Assembly (NCBI GenBank): GCA_013407085.1 | Contig: JACCGJ010024111.1 | Span: forward strand, 1 to 64,000 | Length of the DNA stretch: 64,000 bases | Origin: Atriophallophorus winterbourni | Taxonomy: Eukaryota; Platyhelminthes; Trematoda; Plagiorchiida; Microphallidae | Reading direction: 5' to 3' | Shown: positions 1 through 13,330 of the stretch, piece after piece | Position numbering within the stretch: the first letter of the stretch is position 1 | How the letters are laid out: each line of letters opens with the position of its first letter | The notes under the pieces: model-generated | The model's input: only the letters and a program-made list of their open reading frames with translations | The model's database searches: none | What the model was told of the DNA's origin: nothing | Made by a program: the position numbers and the translations under genes

Positions 1-3000
1 CTGACAATGTTTTTTATTCTAGTTCAAAAACTACAAACCTTTTGAACAAATCAGAGCTTAGAATGCTTAATATTTTAGTCCAGAAACTACAAACGTTTTG
101 ATTCAATCGGAGCTGACAATGCTTAATATTTCAGTCCAAAAACTACAAAAGTTTTGAAAGAAATTCAGATCGACGATGTTTGACCCAATCAGAGCTGACA
201 ATGCTTAGTTTTTCAGTCGAGAAACTACAAACGTTTCGATCAAATCAAAGTTGAAAATGATTGATATTTTAGTCTAAAAACTACAAACGTTTTGAACTAA
301 TCTGAAATTTACAGTGTTCGAACCAATCCGAGCTGACAGTGCTCAATATTTCACTTCAAAATCTACAAACGTTTCGACCTGATCTGAGATCGACAAAGTT
401 TGAACCAATCAGAGCTGACAATGTTTATTATTCCAGTTCAAAAACTACAAACGTTTTGAACGAATCTGAGCTTAGAATGCTTAATATTTCAGCCCAAAAA
501 CTACAAATGTTTTAAGCCAATCTGTGATTGACAATGTTCGAACCAATCAGAGCTGACAATGCTTTATATTTCACTTCAAAATCTACAACGTTTTGAATCA
601 ATCTGGAATCGACAATGTTCAAACCCATTGGAGCTGACAATGCTGACCATTTCAGTCTAAGAACTACAAACGTTTTGAACCAATCTGAGGTCGAAAATGT
701 TGATGAAACCAATCAGAGCTGACAATGCCTAATAAATCAGTTCAGAAACTTTAAACGTTTTGATCGAATCTGAGATCGACAATGTTTGAACAAATCAGAG
801 CTGACAATGTTTAATATTCTAGTTCAAAAACTACAAACCTTTTGAACAAATCAGAGCTCAGAATGCTTAATAATTTAGTCCAGAAACTACGAACGTTTTG
901 TTCCAATCGGAGCTGACAATGCTTAATATTTCAGTTCAAAAATTACAAACGTTTTGTCAGAAATTCTGGTCGACGATGTTTGACCCAATCAGAGCTGACA
1001 AAGCTTAGTTGTTCAGTCGAGAGACTACAAACGTTTTGATCAAATCAGAGCTGAGAATGATTAATATTTTAGTCTAAAAACTACAAAAGTTTACAAACTA
1101 ATCTGAAGATTACAGTTTTCGGATCAATCTGAGCTGACAGTGCTCAATATTTCACTTCAAAAACTACAAACATTTCGACCTGATCTGAGATCGACAATGT
1201 TTGATTGAATCGAAGCTGAATATGCTAACCATTTCAGTGCAAATAGTACAAACGTTTCGGACCAATCTGAGATCGAAAGTTTTGAAACCAATCAGAGCTG
1301 ACAATGCCTTATATTTCAGTTCAAAAACTACAAACATTTTGAACAAATCTGAGCTTAGAATGCCCTAATATTTTAGTCCAAAAACTACAAATGTTTAAAG
1401 CCAATCTGTGGTTGACAATTTTTGAACCAATCAGAGCTCACAATGCCTAATATTTCGGTTCAGAAACTACAAACGTTTAAATCGAATGTGAGATCGACAA
1501 TGCTTGAACCAATCAGAGCACACAAAGCTAGGTTTTTCAGTCGAGAAACTACAAACGTTTTTAACAAATCAGAGCTGAGAATGATTAATATTTTAGTCTA
1601 AAAACTACAAACGTTTTAAACTAATCTAAAATTTACAATGTTCGAACCAATCCGAACTGACATTGCTTAATATTTCACTTCAAAAACTACAACGTTTCGA
1701 ACCAATCTGGGATCGACAATGTTTAAACCGATTGGAGCTGACAATGCTCAATATTTCAGTCTAAAAACGACAAACGTTTCGAACCAATCTGAGATGGACA
1801 ATGTTTGAACCAATCAGAGCTGACAAAGTCTAATAATTCAGTTCAGAAACTTTAAACGTTTTGATCGAATCTGAGATCGACAATGTTTGAACCAATCAGA
1901 GCTGACAATAATTTTTATTCCAGTTCACAAACTACAAACCTTTTGAACAAATCAGAGCTTGGAATGCTTAATATTTTAGTCCACAAACTTCAAACGTTTT
2001 GATTCAATCAGAGCTGACAATGCTTAATATTTCAGTCCATAAACTACAAAAGTTTTGAAAGAAATTCAGATCGACGATGTTTGACCCAATCACAGGTGAC
2101 AATGCTTAGTTTTTCAGTTGAGAAACTACAAACGTTTTGATCAAATCAGAGCTGAAAATGATTAATATTTTAGTCTAAATACTACAAACGTTTCAAACTA
2201 ATCTGAAGATTACAGTGTTCGGATCAATCTGAGCTGACAGTGCTCAATATTTCACTTCAAAAACTACAAACGTTTCGACCTGATCTGAGATCACAATGTT
2301 TGAATCAATCGGAGCTGAATATGCTAACCATTTCAGTGCAAATATTACAAACGTTTTGGACCAATCTGAGATCGAAAATTCTGAAACCAATCAGAGCTGA
2401 CGATGCCTTATATTTCAGTTCAAAAACTACAAAGATTTTGAACAAATCTGAGCTTAGAATGCCCTAATATTTTAGTCCAAAAACCACAAATGTTTTGAGC
2501 CAATCTGTGATTGACAATGTTTGAACCAATCAGAGCTGACAATGCTTTATATTTCACTCCAAAATCTACAATGTATTGAATCAATCTGGGATCGACAATG
2601 TTCGGACCAATTGAAGCTGACAATGCCTTATATTTCAGTTCAAAAACTACAAACATTTTGAACAAATCTGAGCTTAGAATGCCCTAATATTTTAGTCCAA
2701 AAACTACAAATGTTTTAAGCCAATCTGTGGTTGACAATGTTTGAACCAATCAGAGCTCACAATGCCTGATATTTCGGTTCAGAAACTACAAACGTTTAAA
2801 TCGAATGTGAGATCGACAATGCTTGAACCAATCAGAGCACACAAAGCTAGGTTTTTCAGTCGAGAAACTACAAACGTTTTGAACAAATCAGAGCTGAGAA
2901 TGATTGATATTTTAGTCTCAAAACTACAAACGGTTTAAACTAATCTAAAATTTACAATGTTCGAACCAATACGAACTGACAATGCTCAATATTTCACTCC

Positions 3001-3330
3001 AAACAACTATAACGGTTCGAACCAACTGGAATCGACAATGTTTTTGAACCAATGGAGCTGAAAATGCTCAATTATTTCAGTATAAAAACGACAAACGTCT
3101 TGAACCAATATGAGATGGATCAATTGTTTGTGAACCAATCAGAGCTGACAATGCTCAAGATTTCAGTCCAAAAACTACAAACGTTCCAAATCAATCTGAG
3201 ACGGACATTATTTGAAACAATCAGAGCTGACAATGCCTTAATTCCCAGTCGGGAAACTAAAAACGTTCTGATCCAATCAGAGCTGACAATGCTTAATATT
3301 TCAGTCTAAAAACTACAAAAGTTTTGAAAG
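1..3330 (+). repeat. Satellite array, HOR block I (0.8/1.1-kb units)
   Basis: Tandem satellite monomers in plus orientation, seen directly: the core GAGCTGACAATG recurs every ~82 bp, or every ~55 bp where part B is absent. A higher-order repeat overlies them. The segment starting CTGACAATGTTT at position 1 recurs near 801 and 1,902. The diagnostic ACCTGATCTGAGATC string recurs near 377, 1,178 and 2,278 (steps of about 801 and 1,100). A further ~219 bp of monomers is inserted in the last copy, so the GAGCACACAAAGCTAGG variant lies 1,319 bp apart (1,516 and 2,835) rather than 1,100. Short ORFs here are not coding: 82 is not a multiple of 3 and their peptides are the monomer read repeatedly. Confidence 0.93.
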
Positions 3331-4480
3331 AATTTCAGATCGACGATGATTGAACCAATCAAAACTGACAATGCTTAATATTTTAGTTCAATGACTATAA
3401 ACATTTTGAACCAATCTAAGATCGTGAAAGTTGGAACCAATCAGAGCTGAGAATGCTTCTCATTTCGGTCCAAAAGATGCGAACGTATTGAACCAATCTG
3501 AGATCGAAAATGTTCAATACCAATCAGAGCTGACAATGCCTAATATTTGAGTTCAGAAAACTACATACGTTTTGAACCATTCTGAGATCGACAATGTATG
3601 AACCGATCAGAGCAGACAATGCTTAATTTTTCAGTTCAAAGACTATGAGCTCTTTGAACCAATATGAAATCGTCAAAGTTGGACCCAATTGGAGCTGGCG
3701 ATGCTCTTCATTTCGGTCCAAAAACTACGAAAGTGTTGAACAAATCTGAGATCGTAAATGTTGAAACCAATCAGAGCTGACAATGCCTTATATTTTAGTA
3801 CATTAACTACAAACGTTTTGTTCCAATCTTAGATCGACAATGTTCGATACAAATCAGAGCTGACAATGCCTAATATTTGAGTTTAGAAACTACAAACGTT
3901 TCGTTCCAATCTGAGATGAACAATGTTTGAAACAATCAGAGCTGACAATGTCCAATATTTTAGACCAAAACTACAACGTTTTGAATCAATTTTAGATCGA
4001 CAATGTTCGAACCAATCAGAGCTGACAATGTTTAATATTCCAGTTCAAAAACTACAAACGTTTTGAACAAATTAGAGCTAAGAATGCTTTATATTTTAGT
4101 CCAAAAACTACAACGTTTCAAACCAATCTGAAATTGACAATGTTTGAACCAATAAAAGCTGACAATACTCTATATTTCACTTCAAAAACTACAACGTTTT
4201 GAGTCAATCAGGAATCAAAAATGTTTGAACCGATTGGCACTGACAATGCTGACCATTTCAGTCCAAAAAACGACAAACGTTCCGAACCAATCTGAGATGG
4301 ATAATGCTTAAACCAATCATAGCTGACAAGGCCTTATAAGTTAGTTCCGAAACTACAAACGTTCTGATCTAATCTGAGATCGACAATGTTTGAACCAATC
4401 TGAGCTGACAATGTTTAATATTCCAGTTCAAAAACTACAAACGGTTTGAACAAATCAGAGCTTAGAATGCTTAATATTTT
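3331..4480 (+). repeat. Satellite array, diverged monomers
   Basis: Plus-oriented monomers of the same family with more substitutions between neighbours, such as variant cores GAGCTGGCGATG and GAGCTGAGAATG. I see no clear multi-monomer period. This stretch separates two HOR blocks and contains nothing else I can recognise. Confidence 0.88.
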
Positions 4481-7400
4481 GGTCCACAATCTACGAACGT
4501 TTTGATCCAATCAGAGCTGACAATGTTTATTATTTCAGTCCAAAAACTACATAAGTTTTGAAAGAAATTCAGATCGACGTCGTTTGAACCAATCAGAGCT
4601 GACAATGCTTAGTTTTTAAGTCGTGAAACTACAAAATTTTGAACAAATCAGAGCTGAGAATGATCAATATTTTAGTCTAAAAACTCCAAACGTTTTACAC
4701 TCATCTGACATTTACAGTGTTCGAACCAATCCGAACTGACAATGCCTAATATTTCAATTCAAAAACGACAACGTTTCGAACCAATTCTTGATCGACAATT
4801 TTTGAACTAATTGGAGCTGACAATGCTCAATATTTCAGTGTAAAAACTACAAACTTTTTGAACCAATCTGAGATGGACAATGTTTGAACCAATCAGAGCT
4901 GACAATGCCTAATAATTCAGTTCAGAAACTACAAACGTTTTGATCCAATCTGAGATCGACAATGTTTGAACCAATCAGAGCTGACAATGTTTTTTTATTC
5001 CAGTTCAAAAACTACAAACGTTTTGAACAAATCAAAGCTTAGAATGCTCAATATTTTAGTCCAGAAACTACAAACAGTTTGATCCAATCAGAGCTGACAA
5101 TGCCTAATATTTCAGTCTAAAAACTACAAAAGTTTTGAATGAAATTCAGGTCGACGATGTTCGAACCAATCGGAGCTGACAATGCTCAGTTTTTCAGGCG
5201 AGAAACTACATACGTTTTGTACAAATCAGAGCTGAGAATGATTAAAATTTTTGTCCAAAAACTACAAACGTTTTAAACTAATCTGGATTCTAAAGTGTTC
5301 GAACCAATCCGAGCTTACGGTGCTGAATATTTCACTTCGAAAAACTACAAACCTTTCGAGCTGATCTGAGATCGACAATGTTTGAATCAATCGAAGCTGA
5401 ATATGCTAACCATTTCAGTGCAAATAGTACAAACGTTTTGAACCAATCTGAGATCGAAAATTTTGAAACCACTCAGAGCTGACAATGGCTAATATTTCAG
5501 TTCAGAAACTACAAACGTTTTGAACAAATCGTGGCTTAGAAAGCTTAATATTTTATTTCGAAAACTACGAACGTTTTGATCTAATCAGAGCTGACAATGT
5601 TTAATATTCCAGTTCAAAAACAACAAACGTTTTGAACAAATCTGAGCTCATAATGCTTGATATTTTAGTCCCAAAACTACAAATGTTTTAAACCAATCTG
5701 AGATTGACAATGTTTGAACCAATCAGAGCTGACAATGCTTAGTTTTTCAGTCGAGATCTACAAACGTTTCGAACAAATCAGAGCTGAAAATGTTTGATAT
5801 TTAGGTCTAAAAACTACAAACGTATTAAACTAATTTAAAATTAACAAAGTTAGAACAAATCCGAGCTGACAATGCCTATTATTTCATTTCAAAAACGAAA
5901 ACGTTTCGAACCAATTTGTGATCGACAATGTTTGAACTAATTGGAGCTGACAATGCTCAATATTTCAGTGTAAAAACTACAAACTGTTTGAACCAATCTG
6001 AGATGGACAATGTTTGAACCAATCAGAGCTGACAATGCCTGATAATTCCGTTCAGAAACTATGAACGTTTTCATCCAATCTGAGATCGACAATGTTTAAA
6101 CCAATCAGAGCTGACTATGTTCAATATTCCAGTTCAAAAACTGCAAACGTTTTGAACAAATCAGAGCTTAGAATGCTTGATATTTCGGTCTAAAAGCTAC
6201 GAACGTTTTAAACTAATCTGAGATTGACAATGTTTGACCCAATCAGAGCTGACAATGCCCAATATTCCACTACAAAAACTACAACGTTTCGAACCAATCT
6301 GGGATCGCCAATATTTGAACCAATTAAAGCTGACAATGCTGACCATTTCAATCCAAAAACTACAAACGTTTTAAATCAATCTGAGATGGACAACGTTTGA
6401 ACAAATGGGAGCTGACAATGCCTAGTTTTTCAGTCCGAAAACTACAAAAGTTTTGGAAGAATTTCAGATCGACGATGTTTGAACCAATCAGAGCTGACAA
6501 TGCTCCGTTTTTTATTCTAGAATCTACACACGTTTTAAACAAATCAGAGCTGAGAACTATTGATATTTAAGTATTAAAATTAAAAACGTTTTGGACTAAT
6601 CTGAAATTTACATTGTTCGAACCAATCCGAACTGACAATGCCTAATATTTCACTTCAAGAACTACAACGTTTCGAACCAATCTGAGATCGACAATGTTTG
6701 AACCAATTGGAGCTGACAATGCTCAATATTTTAGTCTAAAAACTACAAACGTTTTGAACCAATCTGAGATGGATAATGTTTGAACCAATCAGAGCTGACA
6801 ATGCCTGATAATTCAGTTCAGAAACTACAAAAGTTCTGATCCAATCTGAGATCGACAATGTTTGAACCAATCAGAGCTGACAATGTTTAATATTCCAGTT
6901 CAAAAACTACAAACGTTTTGAACAAATCAGAGCTTAGAATGCTTAATGTTTTATTTCAAAAACTACGAAGGTTTTGATCTAATCAGAGCTGACAATGTTT
7001 AATATTTCAGTCCAGTAACTACAAAAGTTTCGAAAGAAATTCAGATCGACGTTGTTTGAACCAATCAGAGCTGACAATGCTTAGTTTTTCAGTCGTGAAA
7101 CTACAAACGTTTTGAACAAATCAGAGCTGAGAATGATCAATATTTTAGTCTAAAAACTCCAAACGTTTTACACTCATCTGCGATTTACAGTGTTCGAACC
7201 AATCCGAGCTGACAATGCCTAATATTTCACTTCAAAAACGACAACGTTTCGAACCAAATTGTGATCGACAATGTTTGAACTAATTGGAGCTGACAATGCT
7301 CAATATTTCAGTGTAAAAACTACAAACTTTTTGGACCAATCTGAGATGGACAATGTTTGAACCAATCAGAGCTGACAATGCCGAATAATTCAGTTCAGAA

Positions 7401-10400
7401 ACTACAAACGTATTGATCCAATCTGAGATCGACAATGTTCGAACCAATCAGAGCTGTCAATGTTCAATATTGCAGTTTAAAAACTGCAAACGTTTTGAAC
7501 AAATCAGAGCTCAGAATGCTTGATATTTTGGTCTAAAAGCTACGAACGTTTTAAACTAATCTGAGATTGACAATGTTTGACCCAATCAGAGCTGACAATG
7601 CCCAATATTCCACTTCAAAAACTACAACGTTTCGAACCAATCTGTGATCGCCATTATTTGAACCAATTAGAGCTGACAATGCTGACCATTTCAGTCCAAA
7701 AACTACAAACGTTTTAAATCAATCTGAGATGGACAACGTTTGAACAAATCAGAGCTGACAATGCCTAGTTTTTCAGTCCGAAAACTACAAAAGTTTTGGA
7801 AGAATTTCAGATCGACGATGTTTGAACCAATCAGAGCTGACAATGCTCCGTTTTTTATTCTAGAAACTACACACGTTTTAAACAAATCAGAGCTGAGAAC
7901 TATTGATATTTAAGTATTAAAATTAAAAACGTTTTGGACTAATCTGAAATTTACATTGTTCGAACCAATCCGAACTGACAATGCCTAATATTTCACTTCA
8001 AGAACTACAACGTTTCGAACCAATCTGGGATCGACAATGTTTGAACCAATTGGAGCTGACAATGCTCAATATTTTAGTCTAAAAACTACAAACGTTTTGA
8101 ACCAATCTGAGATGGATAATGTTTGAACCAATCAGAGCTGACAATGCCTGATAATTCAGTTCAGAAACTACAAAAGTTCTGATCCAATCTGAGATCGACA
8201 ATGTTTGAACCAATCAGAGCTGACAATGTTTAATATTCCAGTTCAAAAACTACAAACGTTTTGAACAAATCAGAGCTCAGAATGCTCAATGTTTTATTTC
8301 AAAAACTACGAACGTTTTGATCTAATCAGAGCTGACAATGTTTAATATTTCAGTCCAGTAACTACAAAAGTTTTGAAAGAAATTCAGATCGACGTTGTTT
8401 GAACCAATCAGAGCTGACAATGCTTAGTTTTTCAGTCGTGAAACTACAAACGTTTTGAACAAATCAGAGCTGAGAATGATCAATATTTTAGTCTAAAAAC
8501 TCCAAACGTTTCACACTCATCTGAGATTTACAGTGTTCGAACCAATCCGAGCTGACAATGCCTAATATTTCACTTCAAAAACGACAACGTTTCGAACCAA
8601 ATTGTGATCGACAATGTTTGAACTAATTGGAGCTGACAATGCTCAATATTTCAGTGTAAAAACTACAAACTTTTTGAACCAATCTGAGATGGACAATGTT
8701 TGAACCAATCAGAGCTGACAATGCCTAATAATTCAGTTCAGAAACTACAAACGTTTTCATCAAATCTGAGATCGACAATGTTCGAACCAATCAGAGCTGA
8801 CAATGTTCAATATTCCAGTTCAAAAACTGCAAACGTTTTGTACAAATCAGAGCTTAGAATGCTTGATATTTTGGTCTAAAAGCTATGAACGTTTTGAACT
8901 AATCTGAGATTGACAATGTTTGACCCAATCAGAGCTGACAATGCCCAATATTCCACTTCAAAAACTACAACGTTTCGAACCAATCTGGGATCGCCATTAT
9001 TTGAACCAATTAGAGCTGCCAATGCTGACCATTTCAGTCCAAAAACTACAAACGTTTTAAATCAATCTGAGATGGACAACGTTTGAACAAATCAGAGCTG
9101 ACAATGCTTAGTTTTTCATTCTAGAAACTTCACACGTTTTAAACAAATCAGAGCTGAGAACTATTGATATTTAAGAATTAAAATTAAAAACGTTTTGGAC
9201 TAATCTGAAATTTACATTGTTCGAACCAATTCGAACTGACAATGCCTAATATTTCACTTCAAAAACTACAACGTTTCGAACCAATCTGAGATCGACAATG
9301 TTTGAACCAATTGGAGCTGACAATGCTCAATATTTCAGTCTAAAAACTACAAACGTTTTAAACCAATCTGAGATGGTTAACGTTTGAACCAATCAGAGCT
9401 GACAATGCCTAATAAATCAGTTCAGAAACTACAAAAGTTCTGATCCAATCTGAGATCGACAATGTTTGAACCAATCAGAGCTGACGATGTTTAATATTCC
9501 AGTTCAAAAACTACAAACGTTTTGAACAAATCAGAGCTTAGAATGCTCAATATTTTATTTCAAAAACTACGAACGTTTTGATCTAATCAGAGCTGACAAT
9601 GTTTAATATTCCAGTCCAATAACTACAAAAGTTTTGAAAGAAATTCAGATCGACGTTGTTTGAACCAATCAGAGCTGACAATGCTTAGTTTTTCAGTCGT
9701 GAAACTACAAACGTTTTGAAAAAATCAGAGCTGAGAATGATCAATATTTTAGTCTAAAAACTCCAAACGTTTCACACTCATCTGAAATTTACAGTGTTCG
9801 AACCAATCCGAGCTGACAATGCCTAATATTTCACTTCAAAAACGACAACGTTTCGAACCAATTTGTGATCGACAATGTTTGAACTAATTGGAGCTGACAA
9901 TGCTCAATATTTCAGTGTGAAAACTACAAACTTGTTGAACCAATCTGAGATGGACAATGTTTGAACCAATCAGAGCTGACAATGCCTAATAATTCCGTTC
10001 AGAAACTATAAACGTTTTCATCCAATCTGAGATCGACAATCTTCAAACCAATCAGAGCTGACAATGTTCAATATTCCAGTTCAAAAACTGCAAACGTTTT
10101 GAACAAATCAGAGCTTAGAATGCTTGATATTTTGGTCTAAAAGCTACGGACGTTTTGAACTAATCTGAGATTGACAATGTTTGACCTAATCAGAGATGAC
10201 AATGCCCAATATTCCACTTCAAAAACTACAACGTTTCGAACCAATCTGGGATCGCCATTATTTGAACCAATTAGAGCTGCCAATGCTGACCATTTCAGTC
10301 CAAAAACTACAAACGTTTTAAATCAATCTGAGATGGACAACGTTTGAACAAATCAGAGCTGACAATGCTTAGTTTTTCAGTCCGAAAACGACAAAAGTTT

Positions 10401-13200
10401 TGGAAGAATTTCTGATCGACGATGTTTGAACCAATCAGAGCTGACAATGCTTCGTTTTTCATTCTAGAAACTACACACGTTTTAAACAAATCAGAGCTGA
10501 GAACTATCGATATTTAAGTATTAAAATTAAAAACGTTTTGGACTAATCTGAAATTTACATTGTTCGAACCAATCCAAACTGACAATGCCTAATATTTCAC
10601 TTCAAAAACTACAACGTTTCGAACCAATCTGGGATCGACAATGTTTGAACCAATTGGAGCTGACAATGCTCAATATTTCAGTCTAAAAACTACGAACGTT
10701 TTGAACCAATCTGAGATGGATAATGTTTGAACCAATCAGAGCTGACAATGCCTAATAATTCAGTTCAGAAACTACAAAAGTTCTGATCCAATCTGAGATC
10801 GACAATGTTTGAACCAATCAGAGCTGACAATGTTTAATATTCCAGTTCAAAAACTACAAACGTTTTGAACAAATCAGAGCTCAGAATGCTCACTATTTTA
10901 TTCCAAAAACTACGAACGTTTTGATCTATTCTTAGCTGACAATGTTTAATATTTCAGTCCAATAACTACGAAAGTTTTGAAAGAAATTCAGATCGACGTT
11001 GTTTGAACCAATCAGAGCTGACAATGCTTAGTTTTTCAGTCGTGAAACTACAAACGTTTTGAACAAATCAGAGCTGAGAATGATCAATATTTTAGTCTAA
11101 AAACTCCAAACGTTTCACACTCATCTGAAATTTACAGTGTTCGAACAAATCCGAACTGACAATGCCTAATATTTCACTTCAAAAACGACAACGTTTCGAA
11201 CCAATTTGTGATCGACAATGTTTGAACTAATTGGAGCTGACAATGCTCAATATTTCAGTGTAAAAACTACAAACTTGTTGAACCAATCTGAGATGGACAA
11301 TGTTTGAACCAATCAGAGCTGACAATGCCTAATAATTCCGTTCAGAAACTATAAACGTTTTCATCCAATCTGAGATCGACAATGTTCGAACCAATCAGAG
11401 CTGACAATGTTCAATATTCCAGTTCAAAAACTGCAAACGTTTTGAACAAATCAGAGCTTAGAATGCTTGATATTTTGGTCTAAAAGCTACGAACGTTTTA
11501 AACTAATCTGAGATTGACAATGTTTGACCCAATCAGAGCTGACAATGCCCAATATTGCACTTCAAAAACTACAACGTTTCGAACCAATCTGAAATCGCCA
11601 TTATTTGAACCAATTAGAGCTGCCAATGCTGACCATTTCAGTCCAAAAACTACAAACGTTTTAAATCAATCTGAGATGGACAACGTTTGAACAAATCAGA
11701 GCTGACAATGCTCAGTTTTCAGTCCGAAAACGACAAAAGTTTTGGAAGAATTTCTGATCGACGATGTTTGAACCAATCAGAGCTGACAATGCTTCGTTTT
11801 TCATTCTAGAAACTACACACGTTTTAAACAAATCAGAGCTGAGAACTATCGATATTTGAGTATTAAAATTAAAAACGTTTTGGACTAATCTGAAATTTAC
11901 ATTGTTCGAACCAATCCAAACTGACAATGCCTAATATTTCACTTCAAAAACTACAACGTTTCGAACCAATCTAGGATCGACAATGTTTGAACCAATTGGA
12001 GCTGACAATGCTCAATATTTCAGTCTAAAAACTACAAACGTTTTAAACCAATCTGAGATGGATAATGTTTGAACCAATCAGAGCTGACAATGCCTAATAA
12101 ATCAGTTCAGAAACTACAAAAGTTCTGATCCAATCTGAGATCGACAATGTTTGAACCAATCAGAGCTGACAATGTTTAATATTCCAGTTCAAAAACTACA
12201 AACGTTTTGAACAAATCAGAGCTTAGAATGCTTAATGTTTTATTTCAAAAACTACGAACGTTTTGATCTAATCAGAGCTGACACTGTTTAATATTTCAGT
12301 CCAGTAACTACAAACGTTTTGAAAGAAATTCAGATCGACGTTGTTTGAACCAATCAGAGCTGACAATGCTTAGTTTTTCAGTCGTGAATCTACAAACGTT
12401 ATGAACAAATCAGAGCTGAGAATGATCAATATTTTAGTCTAAAAACTCCAAACGTTTTAGACTCATCTGAGATTTACAGTGTTCGAACCAATCCGAGCTG
12501 ACAATGCCTAATATTTCACTTCAAAAACGACAACGTTTCGAACCAAATTGTCATCGACAATGTTTGAACTAATTGGAGCTGACAATGCTCAATATTTCAG
12601 TGTAAAAACTACAAACGTTTTGAACCAATCTGAGATGGACAATGTTTGAACCAATCAGAGCTGACAATGCCTAATAATTCAGTTCAGAAACTACAAACGT
12701 TTTGATCCAATCTGAGATCGACAATGTTCGAATTAATCAGAGCTGTCAATGTTCAATATTCCAGTTCAAAAACTGCAAACGTTTTGAACAAATCAGAGCT
12801 CAGAATGCTTGATATTTTGGTCTAAAAGCTACGAAAGTTTTAAACTAATCTGAGATTGACAATGTTTGACCCAATCAGAGCTGACAATGCCCAATATTCC
12901 ACTTCAAAAACAACAACGTTTCAAACCAATCTGGGATCGCCATTATTTGAAACAATTAGAGCTGCCAATGCTGACCATTTCAGTCCAAAAACAACAAAAG
13001 TTTTAAATCAATCTGAGTTGGACAACGTTTGAACAAATCAGAGCTGACAATGCTTAGTTTTTCAGTCGAGAAACTAACACGTTTTAAACAAACAGAGCTG
13101 AGAACGATTGATATTTAAGTATAAAATTAAAACGTTTTGGACTAATCTGAAATTCTACATTGTTCGAACCAATCCGAACTGACAATGCCTAATATTTCAC
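4481..13200 (+). repeat. Satellite array, HOR block II (1.34-kb units)
   Basis: Highly regular higher-order array. The anchor TTTGAACTAATTGGAGCTGA starts near 4,801, 5,931, 7,274, 8,617, 9,878, 11,221 and 12,563, giving steps of about 1,130, 1,343, 1,343, 1,261, 1,343 and 1,342. A second anchor, GAGAACTATTGATATTTAAG and close variants, lies near 6,551, 7,894, 9,155, 10,498, 11,840 and 13,099. The 1,261 and 1,259 steps equal 1,343 minus one 82-bp monomer, and the same monomer is missing each time. Copies are nearly identical by eye, so the block was homogenised recently. It ends at a damaged patch at 13.2-13.33 kb, after which a partial copy continues to about 13,600. Confidence 0.93.
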
Positions 13201-13330
13201 TTCAAAAAAACTAACGTGTCGGACCAATCGGGGATACGTACAATGTTGACCAAGGGAGCGGACAATGTCAATATGTCAGCAAAAACTCAAACGTGTGAAC
13301 CAATATGAGATGGATTTAATGTTTAATATT
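13201..13330 (+). other. Indel-damaged satellite patch
   Basis: About 130 bp that aligns to the HOR copy near 11,940 but carries many small deletions and some insertions, for example ACGTGTCGGACC where the HOR has ACGTTTCGAACC. Flanking sequence is clean on both sides. Immediately after the patch the array skips roughly 230 bp of the expected HOR unit. It may be a real rearrangement scar or a low-quality join in the assembly. Confidence 0.6.
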
